Positions 38,205-47,428 of a stretch of DNA of 64,000 nt are shown piece by piece (the stretch's first letter is position 1; every line of letters begins with the position of its first letter). A program made the position numbers and the translations under genes. Origin of the DNA: Prochlorococcus sp. AG-402-M18 (GTDB lineage: Bacteria > Cyanobacteriota > Cyanobacteriia > PCC-6307 > Cyanobiaceae); NCBI GenBank assembly GCA_003216595.1, contig QCIQ01000002.1, positions 62,001 through 126,000 of the forward strand. The letters are read 5' to 3'. The notes below the pieces were generated by a model, which searched no databases, was not told where the DNA came from, and saw only the letters and a program-made list of their open reading frames with translations.

Positions 38205-39428
38205 ATGAAATCTATTTTTATTGATTGTCGTCTTGGAATATCTGGAGATATGCTCGCATCAGCATTATTAGATTTGGGTGTTCCGTACTCTATTTTCTTG
38301 GATAACTTAGTAAGTTTAAATATAGACAAAAATTATAACCTCAAATTCAAAGTTGGAGATAGTGAAGGTATAAAAGGAATTGTCTGTGCTAAAAATGAAA
38401 TTGATTTTAAGGATTTATCTAGAAGTCTTAATGATATAAAAAACTTACTTCTCGATTCAAGCCTTAATGACTATGTGAAGAAAAAATCTATTAGGGTTTT
38501 TGAAATTCTTGCAGAAGCAGAGGCAGTTGTTCATGGGAATGAAATCTCAGATGTTCATTTTCATGAACTAGGTTCAATAGATTCTATAGTTGATGTTGTT
38601 AATGCTTGCTCTGCTATAGATTTTTTAAAGCCATACAATATTTATTTTTCAAATCCACCTTTTGGGAAAGGAATCGTATCCACTTCACATGGACCTCTGC
38701 CGGTTCCAGTACCTACTGTTATTGAGATAGCGAGGCAAAAAAAAATCCCATTAACGTTCCTTGATGATAAGTATTTTGGTGAAATAACAACCCCTACCGG
38801 CATCGCATTGATAGCAACTTTTCTAGATAAGTTTGCTCAGCCAGATCAAATAAATATTAAAAAGATTGGTATAGGCTTAGGAAGTAAAAATATTTCTCGA
38901 CCTAATTTTCTAAGAGTTCTTCTAATAGATGAAAATGATGATCATATAGAAATTAATAAGCCTTCTTCTGAAACTATAATTTCTCAGGAGGCTTGGATTG
39001 ATGATTCCACGCCTGAAGATGTTGCGGTTTTAATCGAAAGATTGAGATCTGCAGGTGCTATAGATGTTATTTGTTACTCGGTAGATATGAAAAAAAATAG
39101 AAAAGGTATATGTATACAAGCGATTGTCTACCCCAAGCATAAAAATTTACTGCGAGAGGTTTGGTTTAACTACAGTACAACAATTGGAATAAGAGAAAAT
39201 AAGATAAACCGCTGGATACTTCCAAGAAGAACAGTGAGTCATAAAACTAAATTTGGGACAGTAAATGTTAAACAGGTAATGAGGCCAAATGGTCAGATTT
39301 CAATAAAAATAGAACATCAAGACCTGACTCAAATAACCTTATCGACAGGAATTCCAATAGAAGAGATACGTCAGAAATTAATTTCAGAATTATCGGAAAT
39401 TTATGAATTAGATGATTTGTCTTTTTGA
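38205..39428 (+). CDS. larC: LarC-type nickel insertion protein (DUF111)
   Basis: LarC makes or loads the nickel pincer cofactor of lactate racemase-type enzymes, and inserts Ni using CTP. The 407 residues show the family opening DCRLGISGDMLASALLDLG, then VHFHELGSIDSIVDVV (His-rich metal site) near residue 120 and GPLPVPVPTVIEIA near 170. No larA, larB or larE gene is nearby, so its client here is unknown; the gene is widespread in cyanobacteria without an obvious client. It overlaps the first possible start of the next gene. Confidence 0.88.
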   Translation: MKSIFIDCRLGISGDMLASALLDLGVPYSIFLDNLVSLNIDKNYNLKFKVGDSEGIKGIVCAKNEIDFKDLSRSLNDIKNLLLDSSLNDYVKKKSIRVFEILAEAEAVVHGNEISDVHFHELGSIDSIVDVVNACSAIDFLKPYNIYFSNPPFGKGIVSTSHGPLPVPVPTVIEIARQKKIPLTFLDDKYFGEITTPTGIALIATFLDKFAQPDQINIKKIGIGLGSKNISRPNFLRVLLIDENDDHIEINKPSSETIISQEAWIDDSTPEDVAVLIERLRSAGAIDVICYSVDMKKNRKGICIQAIVYPKHKNLLREVWFNYSTTIGIRENKINRWILPRRTVSHKTKFGTVNVKQVMRPNGQISIKIEHQDLTQITLSTGIPIEEIRQKLISELSEIYELDDLSF

Positions 39429-39442
39429 TAACTGATTTTGCT

Positions 39443-40393
39443 ATGATTCAAATAAAAAGAAATAATCTTGTTTTTGGAATAATTTCTAAAATCAATATTA
39501 AATTTTTAATAACGTTAATTTGTTTTGCATTTCTTGGAACTTCAATATATGGGAATTTTGAGTCTTTATCAAATCAGATAATTGGTAGGGAACAGATGTT
39601 ATGGCTATTAAGTGGAATTTTATTTAGTTTTTTAAGTATAATTATTAATGCTTATGCCTGGAAACTTTTAATAAATAAAATTGATATTAAGTCTAATAAT
39701 TTGAATATAATTAAAATATTTTTGGCTACAAATATATATAAATATTTACCTGGAGGAATATGGCATTTTGTTTCTAGATATAATACTTTGCGATTGGAAT
39801 TATCAACTGAAAAATCAGTAGAATCTATTTTATTAGAGCCATTGTTAATGCTGGTAGCTGGCCTGATTTTTGTTCCTTTTCGCAGTTTTAATATAGTTAT
39901 CTTTATACTTTGCTGGTCATCTACTTTGTTTTTTTTGCCAGTATTTAGACAACTTCTAATTAATAAACTGAAGGCAATGAAGGCAAATTTGTTTACTAAG
40001 ATCTCTTATATTAAAGATAGTAAATTAGCAATAAATAACCAAAATAATTCAACAAGGATGTTTTATCCCTATAAGCCACTATTTGTAGAGATCATATTTA
40101 TTTTGTCTCGCTATATGGGCTTTTTATGTTGTATAAATGCATTTTCTTTTGGGTCCTTAATTTCTCAAGGTGAATTAATCTCTACCTTTTCTTTAGCATG
40201 GATAATCGGCCTTATAGTACCTGCAGCACCAGGCGGTTTAGGTGTCTTTGAATCAGTGATTCTATTTAGTCTTAGTTCACATTTGCCAGAAGCACCTCTT
40301 TTAGCTTCATTGCTTTGCTATCGTCTTGTTTCAACAATCTCTGATATATTTGCAGCCTTAATTTATCCAGTTAAAAAATTATTAGAAGTTTAA
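39443..40393 (+). CDS. LPG synthase-like integral membrane protein (UPF0104)
   Basis: Multi-pass membrane protein of about 316 residues with roughly eight helices and the family features NIYKYLPGGIWHFVSRY near residue 90 and PAAPGGLGVFESVILFSLS near 265. The family includes the membrane half of lysylphosphatidylglycerol synthase, but the lysine-transferase domain is absent. Flippase or transport of a lipid-linked product is possible. An upstream TTG (39425) overlaps the larC stop and would add six residues. ATG 39443 was chosen. It ends 7 bp from the convergent permease gene. Confidence 0.78.
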   Translation: MIQIKRNNLVFGIISKINIKFLITLICFAFLGTSIYGNFESLSNQIIGREQMLWLLSGILFSFLSIIINAYAWKLLINKIDIKSNNLNIIKIFLATNIYKYLPGGIWHFVSRYNTLRLELSTEKSVESILLEPLLMLVAGLIFVPFRSFNIVIFILCWSSTLFFLPVFRQLLINKLKAMKANLFTKISYIKDSKLAINNQNNSTRMFYPYKPLFVEIIFILSRYMGFLCCINAFSFGSLISQGELISTFSLAWIIGLIVPAAPGGLGVFESVILFSLSSHLPEAPLLASLLCYRLVSTISDIFAALIYPVKKLLEV

Positions 40394-40400
40394 ATTTTTG

Positions 40401-42035
40401 TTAGTTATTTCTATTGTTTAAGCTTGGTATTAAGGCCATAGAGGCTATTAAACCAAGACAAATTATTATTAATGAAGGTATAATAGATTCTGCTACTCTC
40501 TCATCTCCTGCATATTGGAATATTCGTACTGAAAGCGTATCAAAATCAAATGGTCTTAATATAAAAGTTAGTGGTAATTCTTTTATTGTGTCAACAAAAA
40601 CTAGAAGTGCACCTACTAGCATAGGTCCTTGAAGAAGTGGTAGATGTATTTTGAAAAGTACATCTGACCAGTTCTTCCCAAGATTTATGGCTGCATTATC
40701 TATATTTGGCGAAATCCTCTCAAAGCCGGCATCAAGCCCACCTTTTGAAACAGCTAGGAATCGAATGCTATAACCCCAGATTAGTAAGCTTAATATGTTT
40801 ATTTGCCAGATACTTCCTTTAAATGAAAGAAGAGCAAGGGCTAAAACAGATCCAGGAATTGCATAGCCAATGCTGGATAAGAAGGTCAATATATTGAGCC
40901 ATTGATGATTTTGCCATCTCTTGGAAACTGATAAAATTAAAGATATAAATATCGTTATTAATGAAACCACTAAGGCTAAACTAAAGCTTCTAATAGTTAA
41001 TCCAATTAAATCTGTATTGAAGCCTTGATTGATTTGGTCAAAGTTTATTATTGCCCATGTAATTGGAATGCCCAATGTAAGCATTGGAGGTGTAAAGGAG
41101 ATAACTTGAGCAAGGAATAGATGTACACCTTTTAATTGCCATTTTGGTGAGTCTCCACTACTGATTCCATCTGTCCAACGTTTACTTCTTTCTCTCGATT
41201 TGCGTTCAATTGCAACCAATAGAAAAACTAAAATAAGAGCAAATAAGGCAAGAGCAATTGCACCTGAAGGCTCACCTTCCTCTACCCAACTCTCTAGTAT
41301 TCCAGCAGAAATACTTGGAATATTTAAAAGTTGAACGGCACCTAATTCATTTATGATTTCCATCGCCATTAAAGCTAACCCAGCAGTAATTGAGGGAATT
41401 GCTATTGGCAGAGATATTTGAAAAAAACTTTTCCAAGGACCTATTCCAAGAGTTCTGCAAGCCTCAATTTGCCTTCTACCACCTTTCTCAAAACTTTCTA
41501 AACTTAGTAGAAATACATATGGATAGGTTGTGAATGCCATTATTATTACACCCCACAACATCCCTGTAATCCTGATGGAATTTATGCTGCCGAGGTCAAT
41601 GAATGTAGCTGCTAAAAGATAAGCTGGAGTTGCGAAAGGAATTAGTTGACAAACTCTAAGAATTTTTCTCCCTTTGAAATGGCAATTGGCTAAAATCCAA
41701 CCATTAGCTACTCCTAAAAATCCTCCTAGAGTTAGAGAAAGAATCAATAATAATAGTGTTCCTTTTATTTCATTAATATTGTTTAATGTTAAATAAATAG
41801 AACCTTTTTGAATACCGTATAAAGCCTCTCTTACGAGAGTAAATAAAGGCCATAAAATGAAAAATGTTAATAGGGTTACTACGAATTTTAATATGTACCG
41901 ACTATTATTCAATTCGATCAGATCATAGACAAATTTAATACTTTTTTCTTTTTTGTAGGCCTTTGAAGTAGATTTGATGTTGTTCAATTTATTATTAAAA
42001 ATTGGTATTTTGTGATTATTTTTCAATACATGCAT
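40401..42035 (-). CDS. ABC transporter permease, iron(III) FutB/FbpB-like
   Basis: Fused double permease: the 544 residues contain two binding-protein-dependent permease units with about 12 helices. Each unit has an EAA-type loop, ACRTLGIGPWKSFFQISLPIAIP near residue 195 and AINLGKNWSDVLFKIHLPLLQGP near 455. This arrangement is typical of ferric iron importers of the Fbp/Fut group. No ATPase or binding protein is adjacent. It overlaps the GTPase gene by 20 bp, so metal specificity may be guided by that partner. Start at 42035. Confidence 0.88.
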   Translation of the reverse strand: MHVLKNNHKIPIFNNKLNNIKSTSKAYKKEKSIKFVYDLIELNNSRYILKFVVTLLTFFILWPLFTLVREALYGIQKGSIYLTLNNINEIKGTLLLLILSLTLGGFLGVANGWILANCHFKGRKILRVCQLIPFATPAYLLAATFIDLGSINSIRITGMLWGVIIMAFTTYPYVFLLSLESFEKGGRRQIEACRTLGIGPWKSFFQISLPIAIPSITAGLALMAMEIINELGAVQLLNIPSISAGILESWVEEGEPSGAIALALFALILVFLLVAIERKSRERSKRWTDGISSGDSPKWQLKGVHLFLAQVISFTPPMLTLGIPITWAIINFDQINQGFNTDLIGLTIRSFSLALVVSLITIFISLILSVSKRWQNHQWLNILTFLSSIGYAIPGSVLALALLSFKGSIWQINILSLLIWGYSIRFLAVSKGGLDAGFERISPNIDNAAINLGKNWSDVLFKIHLPLLQGPMLVGALLVFVDTIKELPLTFILRPFDFDTLSVRIFQYAGDERVAESIIPSLIIICLGLIASMALIPSLNNRNN

Positions 42036-43038
42036 TTAATTGAGAGAGTATTTTCTCTTTATCTAATTCTTTGCCAATAAAGACAATTTGATTATTTCTT
42101 TCTTCTCCCCATTCACTATCTTCCAGAGAAATTCTTTTACCAGCAAGATGAAAAACATGTCTTCTTTCACTTTCATTGAACCAAAGTATACCCTTTGCTC
42201 TGAAAACATTTCTATTTAATTGATTATCTAGAAAATATTGGAATTTTCTAAGAGAGAAAGGTTCTTTCGTTTGAAAAGAAACAGATAGAAAATCTTCAAT
42301 TTTATTATCTTCTTCTGAGTGGACATGTTCATGAGAGTGATCATGTTTATGTTCATGAGAGTGATCATGAACAGATTCTTTTTCATTTATTAGATCAGTT
42401 TCGAATAGCCCTACGCTTAATAATAAATTAAGAGGAATATTACCTTTAATACTTTTTAAAATTCTCACATCATTTTTTATTTCTTTTAACTTTGATATCG
42501 TTTTTTCTATATTTTTATTAGATACTAAATCACATTTGTTAAGAAGTAAAATATCACTATAGATTACTTGGGATCTACCTATTGAACTTTCTAAGGCAAC
42601 CTCATCAAAGTTCTCAGCATCAATTAAAGTTATAATAGAGTCTAATCTTGTTTGATCTCTTAACTCACTTCCAAGTAATGTCATTGCAACTGGAAGAGGG
42701 TCGGCTAATCCTGTAGTTTCAATAATAATATAATCTAACTTCTTATTGACATTAATTAACTTTTCTATTGCTTCTACTAATTCACCATTTATAGAACAAC
42801 AGATACATCCATTGCTTAGTTCTATCATTTCTTCTTCAGTCTTAATTATTAACTCATTATCAATTCCTATTTCACCAAATTCGTTTACTAATACAGCTGT
42901 CTTTATTCCTTTCTGATTGCTAAGGATATGATTTAATAAAGTTGTTTTCCCTGATCCTAAAAATCCTGATATAATTGTAATAGGGATATTAGTTTTGGAA
43001 ACTATATTTTCCTGAACATTAGATTCATTTGTCTTCAT
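42016..43038 (-). CDS. COG0523 (CobW/ZigA-type) GTPase, metal chaperone
   Basis: G3E GTPase that delivers metal, usually zinc or cobalt, to target proteins. The 340 residues have Walker A ISGFLGSGKTTLLNH near residue 23, the metal motif CICC in NGCICCSING near 75, the GTP-specificity segment LNKCDLVS near 165, and a C-terminal domain. An inserted His-rich linker (about 225-245: HDHSHEHKHDHSHEHVH) likely binds metal. It is third in yjbQ-pcd-this-permease and overlaps the permease by 20 bp. The target is not known. Confidence 0.9.
   Translation of the reverse strand: MKTNESNVQENIVSKTNIPITIISGFLGSGKTTLLNHILSNQKGIKTAVLVNEFGEIGIDNELIIKTEEEMIELSNGCICCSINGELVEAIEKLINVNKKLDYIIIETTGLADPLPVAMTLLGSELRDQTRLDSIITLIDAENFDEVALESSIGRSQVIYSDILLLNKCDLVSNKNIEKTISKLKEIKNDVRILKSIKGNIPLNLLLSVGLFETDLINEKESVHDHSHEHKHDHSHEHVHSEEDNKIEDFLSVSFQTKEPFSLRKFQYFLDNQLNRNVFRAKGILWFNESERRHVFHLAGKRISLEDSEWGEERNNQIVFIGKELDKEKILSQLNACIEK
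42327..42369. repeat. Two 19-bp direct repeats inside the GTPase His linker
   Basis: GTTCATGAGAGTGATCATG occurs at 42327-42345 and again at 42351-42369, a 24-bp period. On the coding strand it gives the repeated HDHSHEHK/V units. Likely a recent in-frame tandem duplication of the metal-binding linker. Confidence 0.85.
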
Positions 43039-43063
43039 TTTAATGGAAGTAAGTAATGATACA

Positions 43064-43351
43064 TTAGATGTTGATTAATTTATCAATAGACATTGCAAGC
43101 TTGATGTCGTTAGTAGTAATTCCACCTTTGTCATGAGTAGTTAGATTGATTTTAACTTTATTATATGTATTCTGCCAATCAGGATGATGATCCATTTTTT
43201 CAGATAAAAGAGCGACCTTACTCATAAAGCCAAAAGCATCAATGAAATTATCAAATTTAAATTCTCTTTTTATCGTTTTATTATCTATTATCCAATAAGG
43301 ATTCTTTTCTATAAAATAATCTAGTTGATGTTGCTCTAATAAGGAAGTCAT
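43064..43351 (-). CDS. 4a-hydroxytetrahydrobiopterin dehydratase-like (PCD/DCoH)
   Basis: Dehydrates pterin carbinolamine made by aromatic hydroxylases; in bacteria it may also act on other pterins such as molybdopterin. The 95 residues are full length. The active-site motif is [27 protein letters not shown] near residues 51-75, with the His pair and the later His. It starts 19 bp after yjbQ and precedes the GTPase by 25 bp. No phenylalanine hydroxylase is visible in this window. Confidence 0.88.
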   Translation of the reverse strand: MTSLLEQHQLDYFIEKNPYWIIDNKTIKREFKFDNFIDAFGFMSKVALLSEKMDHHPDWQNTYNKVKINLTTHDKGGITTNDIKLAMSIDKLINI

Positions 43352-43370
43352 GAGTTTTTTATATTTAATT

Positions 43371-43832
43371 TTAATTTAAATCAAAATCACCAATTGCATG
43401 CAATTGTAATGACCTTGATTTATTTGATGATCTATGTTCCCATATATAGATTCCTTGCCATAAGCCTATTTTTAATTCACCATCAACAACACTGAAGCTT
43501 AAATTATTTGAAGTAAGCATTGTTCTGATATGAGCAGGCATATCGTCTAACCCCTCTTGTGAATGAAGATATTCTATTTTTTTACTACTTCTGTCAATAG
43601 GATAAAATCCCTCCTCTGGGACAATAGCTTTCATGTATGCTGATAGGTCTTTTAGAACATTAATATCAGCATTTTCATTTATAATTAAACTACAGCTTGT
43701 ATGCTTTAGAAAAATAAGAAGTATTCCCTTTTTAAACTTTTTATATTGGATCCAATCATTAATTTCTTTTGTGATATCAGTAAAACCTTGCCCCTTCGTA
43801 TCAAAATCTAATGTTGATAAAAACTGTTCCAT
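43371..43832 (-). CDS. YjbQ/UPF0047 family protein
   Basis: Small jelly-roll-like family; some members have weak thiamine phosphate synthase activity. The 153 residues show [41 protein letters not shown] (the conserved THTSC-type segment, here KHTSC), [16 protein letters not shown] and the ending [27 protein letters not shown]. The conserved His residues that could bind metal are all present. First gene in the run with pcd, the GTPase and the permease. Confidence 0.88.
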   Translation of the reverse strand: MEQFLSTLDFDTKGQGFTDITKEINDWIQYKKFKKGILLIFLKHTSCSLIINENADINVLKDLSAYMKAIVPEEGFYPIDRSSKKIEYLHSQEGLDDMPAHIRTMLTSNNLSFSVVDGELKIGLWQGIYIWEHRSSNKSRSLQLHAIGDFDLN

Positions 43833-44064
43833 TACTATTAAACTGTTTGATTTGACTATATTAAATACTAACAGGTTTGTTCCTTTCTTATTAAATTAAA
43901 GTATTTTGAATCCGATCGTATAAAAAAAGATATAACTTTTTTGATTTTTAAATAATGAATAATTTCATTAAGAACTTATGATTTAAATTATTTTAAATTG
44001 ACCAAATATGGGTCTATTTTCATCAATTTGATATTAGGATTATACAAATATCAAATGGAATACG

Positions 44065-45615
44065 TTGTCAAAGTCTGCTTGGCAGCTTTTGGGTGATTAC
44101 CTAAAAGATACGCAGTTATTGGGATCTATACAAAGCACTCTCTACTGGGATCAAAATACATCTATGCCTATTGCTGGTTCCACCTGGAGAGGTGAGCAAT
44201 TAAGTCTTTTAGCTAAGCAACTTCATGCAAGACAAAGTTCTGAACAGTTCGAAATTTTAATAAAAGAAGCAAAATCTGAACTTCAAAATTTAAAAGAGAA
44301 AGACAATTTTGAATCAGAATTTATGACAGATAGGTCTAAAAATATTGAGTTGCTTGAGCAAGATTTCAATAGACAAAAAAGATTGGATCCTAAATTGGTT
44401 GTTGAGCTTGCAACAGCAAAGTCTGAAGGTTATATGTTTTGGCAGGAAGCTAAGAAAAATAATGACTTCCAAAGCTTTTCTCCAGCTCTCAAGAAATTAA
44501 TTTCACTACGAACAGAACAAGCTAATCAGCTCTGTGAAGGAAGAAGTTGTTGGGAGACACTTGCCCAGCCTTTTGAACCGAACTTAACGATTAATCGTGT
44601 AAGCGCACTATTTGCACCTTTAAAAAAAAGATTGCCAGAATTGATTCAGAAGGCTGCAACAATAACTAATAAAAAGAGTAAAAAATGGGATTTAGCAAAT
44701 AGTGATCAAGAAAAGCTCTGTCAAATACTTTTAAATGATTGGTCTAGGGATCCTTCTAATACAGCTATAGCTAAGTCCCCTCATCCATTCTCAATAACTT
44801 TAGGTCCAGATGATTATCGCATTACGACGCGAATAGTTAAAGGTCAGCCACTTTCTTGCTTATTAGCTACTGCCCATGAGTGGGGACATTCTCTGTATGA
44901 ACAAGGCTTGCCTTCTGAAAGTCACCAATGGTTTGCATGGCCATTAGGTCAAGCAACTTCTATGGCTGTTCATGAGAGTCAATCTCTATTTTGGGAAAAT
45001 AGAATTGCTAGGAGCTTTTCATTCGCAAAGTCTTTTTGGCATCATTTTGAGAATGCAGGCGCTCCAATTCACTCTGGAAATGATTTATGGATCAATCTAA
45101 ATCCATTTACCCCCGGGTTGAATAGAGTTGAGGCCGATGAACTTAGTTATGGCTTACACATAATGATTAGGACTGACTTGGAAATTGATCTTCTAGAGAG
45201 AGGGCTTTCTGTAGAAGATCTGCCTAATGAATGGAATAAAAGGTATTTGAACCTTCTAGGTGTTTCGCCAAAAAATGATACTGAGGGATGTTTGCAAGAT
45301 GTCCACTGGAGTGAGGGGATGTTTGGTTATTTCCCTTCTTATTTGCTTGGTCATCTTATTAGCGCTCAGTTAACAAAAACTCTTGAAGTAGATTTAGGAG
45401 AGATTGAAAATATTATTGAAGATAATGAAATCAGTAAAATATTGGGTTGGCTTCGCAAAAATGTTCATCATCATGGGAGAAGTTTGGATTCCGAGGAACT
45501 TGTAAAGAAGGTCTCTGGAGCAACATTATCACCAACTTATTTTCTTGAATACTTAGATAATAAACTTGAGAAGCTTTCTATAATCTCTAATTCAAATATA
45601 CATGTATTAGAATAA
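44065..45615 (+). CDS. Carboxypeptidase Taq, M32 family
   Basis: Zinc metallocarboxypeptidase. The 516 residues match the family. The zinc motif is HEWGHSLYEQG near residue 272, with the third ligand Glu in MAVHESQSLFWENRI near 298 and GLNRVEADELSYGLHI near 352. The start is TTG at 44065 with no good ATG in frame. An ATG at 44055 is out of frame. It is preceded by a 232-bp AT-rich divergent region. Likely cytosolic peptide turnover. Confidence 0.94.
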   Translation: MSKSAWQLLGDYLKDTQLLGSIQSTLYWDQNTSMPIAGSTWRGEQLSLLAKQLHARQSSEQFEILIKEAKSELQNLKEKDNFESEFMTDRSKNIELLEQDFNRQKRLDPKLVVELATAKSEGYMFWQEAKKNNDFQSFSPALKKLISLRTEQANQLCEGRSCWETLAQPFEPNLTINRVSALFAPLKKRLPELIQKAATITNKKSKKWDLANSDQEKLCQILLNDWSRDPSNTAIAKSPHPFSITLGPDDYRITTRIVKGQPLSCLLATAHEWGHSLYEQGLPSESHQWFAWPLGQATSMAVHESQSLFWENRIARSFSFAKSFWHHFENAGAPIHSGNDLWINLNPFTPGLNRVEADELSYGLHIMIRTDLEIDLLERGLSVEDLPNEWNKRYLNLLGVSPKNDTEGCLQDVHWSEGMFGYFPSYLLGHLISAQLTKTLEVDLGEIENIIEDNEISKILGWLRKNVHHHGRSLDSEELVKKVSGATLSPTYFLEYLDNKLEKLSIISNSNIHVLE

Positions 45616-45721
45616 AAATTAAGTAAGGCATATTTTTTGTTGAAATTTTTCTAAATTCTTTGCCAGAACTTCATTAGCATTTACTTCGTTGATTTACCAT
45701 GTAAGAACATAAAAAAATACT

Positions 45722-46309
45722 ATGGCCAACCTTGACCAAGCACCTAGCAGAACAATGCCTAATCTGCTTCATGTCTTACCTGCGTTTGCCAATGAATCTG
45801 AACATAGAGTAAACACAATCGTTGAGTTGAATTCAAATACAATAAATAAATACGAGCTTATTACTGAAACAGGGCATCTAAAGCTTGATCGAGTTGGATA
45901 TTCGTCCCTCGCCTACCCTTTCGCTTATGGATGTCTTCCACGTACATGGGATGAAGATGGCGATCCATTAGACATCGAAATTGTGAATGTTACAGAGCCG
46001 TTAGTACCCGGTTCAATTGTTGAAGCAAGGATTATAGGAATAATGACCTTTGATGATGGAGGTGAAGTTGACGACAAGGTTATTGGCGTAATAGCCGATG
46101 ATAAGAGGATGGATCACATAAAAAACTTTGAACAATTAGGAAATCATTGGATTAAGGAAACAACTTATTATTGGGAGCATTATAAAGATCTTAAAAAACC
46201 AGGAACTTGTACTGTAAATGGCTTCTTTGGTGTTGAAAAGGCAGTTGAGATTATCAAATCCTGCGAGAAGCGTTACTTATCTGAAATAGATCCTAATTTA
46301 ATTCATTAA
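45722..46309 (+). CDS. ppa: Inorganic pyrophosphatase, family I, divergent type (copy 1)
   Basis: Hydrolyses pyrophosphate released by biosynthesis. The 195 residues keep the family I active site: Glu in TIVELNSNTINKYELI, Lys and Glu of NKYEL, Arg in LDRVGYSS, the signature DEDGDPLDI with all three Asp, then DDGGEVDDKVIG, and YYWEHYKDL. Length and the insert (HWIKETTYYW) differ from the classical cyanobacterial enzyme, and it resembles divergent plastid or eukaryotic-like forms. It stands alone between the M32 gene and convergent hemC. Compare copy 2 at 61508, which lacks one Asp. Confidence 0.95.
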   Translation: MANLDQAPSRTMPNLLHVLPAFANESEHRVNTIVELNSNTINKYELITETGHLKLDRVGYSSLAYPFAYGCLPRTWDEDGDPLDIEIVNVTEPLVPGSIVEARIIGIMTFDDGGEVDDKVIGVIADDKRMDHIKNFEQLGNHWIKETTYYWEHYKDLKKPGTCTVNGFFGVEKAVEIIKSCEKRYLSEIDPNLIH

Positions 46310-46323
46310 ACTGTTGGAATGAT

Positions 46324-47271
46324 TTAGGTCCTTGCAGACTTGAAAATTTCTTCTAGTATTTCTCCTGCACCACGGCCTTTTAATTCATTGGCTAAGTCTA
46401 TTCCTATTCCCTCTGCAGAGCTTACCGATCCTTTTTTTATATCTCTAATTAATCTTTTACCATCTAAACTCGCGACCATTCCTTCAAGAATTAATTCATC
46501 GTTGTTAATTTCAGTTCTAACGCCTATTGGAACTTGACATCCTCCTTCAAGCTCTCTGAGGAAAGATCTTTCTGCTAAGCATCTTTTAGACGTTGATTCG
46601 TGTTCAAGTGTTTTTAAAATATCTAGTACCTCTTGTTGACCACTTACACATTCAATACCAAGAGCTCCCTGTCCCACAGCATGGAGTGAAATATCTGTTG
46701 GAATTAACTGATGTATTCGATTAGCAAAACCAAGCCTTTGCAATCCAGCAGCTGCCAAAATAAGACAGTCATATTCTTCTGAGTCAAGCTTTTCTAATCG
46801 TGTAATAACATTTCCTCGTACATCTTTGAAAACAAGATGTGGATAATGGTATCTCAATTGAGCAAGCCTTCTTAAGGAGCTAGTCCCCACTACGGAACCT
46901 TCTGGCAGAGTCTCTAGTTTGTGAATTTGATTTTTCTCATTAACGACTAACGCGTCTGAAGGATCCTCCCTTTCTGTTATGCAGCCAAGAATTAATCCCT
47001 CTGGAAGATTGGTAGGTAAATCTTTCAATGAGTGGACCGCAATTTCGGCATGGCCAACAAGCATTTGAGCTTCAAGTTCTTTAGTGAAAAGACCTTTATC
47101 ACCTATTTTTGCTAATGCCACATCAAGTATTTTGTCACCCTGCGTAGCCATTGCTTCGATAGTGATAGCAAGATCAGGATGGGCTTTTTGTAGTTCATCT
47201 CGTACCCAGTTCGTCTGAACCATGGCCAGCTGGCTTCGGCGAGAGGCGATGCGCAGTTGGTCTAGTGTCAT
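46324..47271 (-). CDS. hemC: Porphobilinogen deaminase (hydroxymethylbilane synthase)
   Basis: Joins four porphobilinogens into hydroxymethylbilane in the tetrapyrrole pathway. From ATG 47271 there are 315 residues, the family length. [17 protein letters not shown] opens domain 1; [20 protein letters not shown] carries the catalytic Asp region; [12 protein letters not shown] and [13 protein letters not shown] bind substrate. The dipyrromethane Cys is in [12 protein letters not shown] near residue 240. A TTG two codons upstream (47277) is an alternative. Convergent with ppa across 14 bp. Confidence 0.97.
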   Translation of the reverse strand: MTLDQLRIASRRSQLAMVQTNWVRDELQKAHPDLAITIEAMATQGDKILDVALAKIGDKGLFTKELEAQMLVGHAEIAVHSLKDLPTNLPEGLILGCITEREDPSDALVVNEKNQIHKLETLPEGSVVGTSSLRRLAQLRYHYPHLVFKDVRGNVITRLEKLDSEEYDCLILAAAGLQRLGFANRIHQLIPTDISLHAVGQGALGIECVSGQQEVLDILKTLEHESTSKRCLAERSFLRELEGGCQVPIGVRTEINNDELILEGMVASLDGKRLIRDIKKGSVSSAEGIGIDLANELKGRGAGEILEEIFKSART

Positions 47272-47428
47272 TAGCAAATCTTTTCTATTTCTTTACCTTA
47301 AGCAGTCAACCATACCTAATTAAAATCCTGGAAAATAATTTAATAAGGTTGATGTGAAATGAAATCTATGATCTAACTAAATATCTCTCTTTGTTACTAG
47401 GGAAAGTCAAGGTTATAGTTTAATTTTT

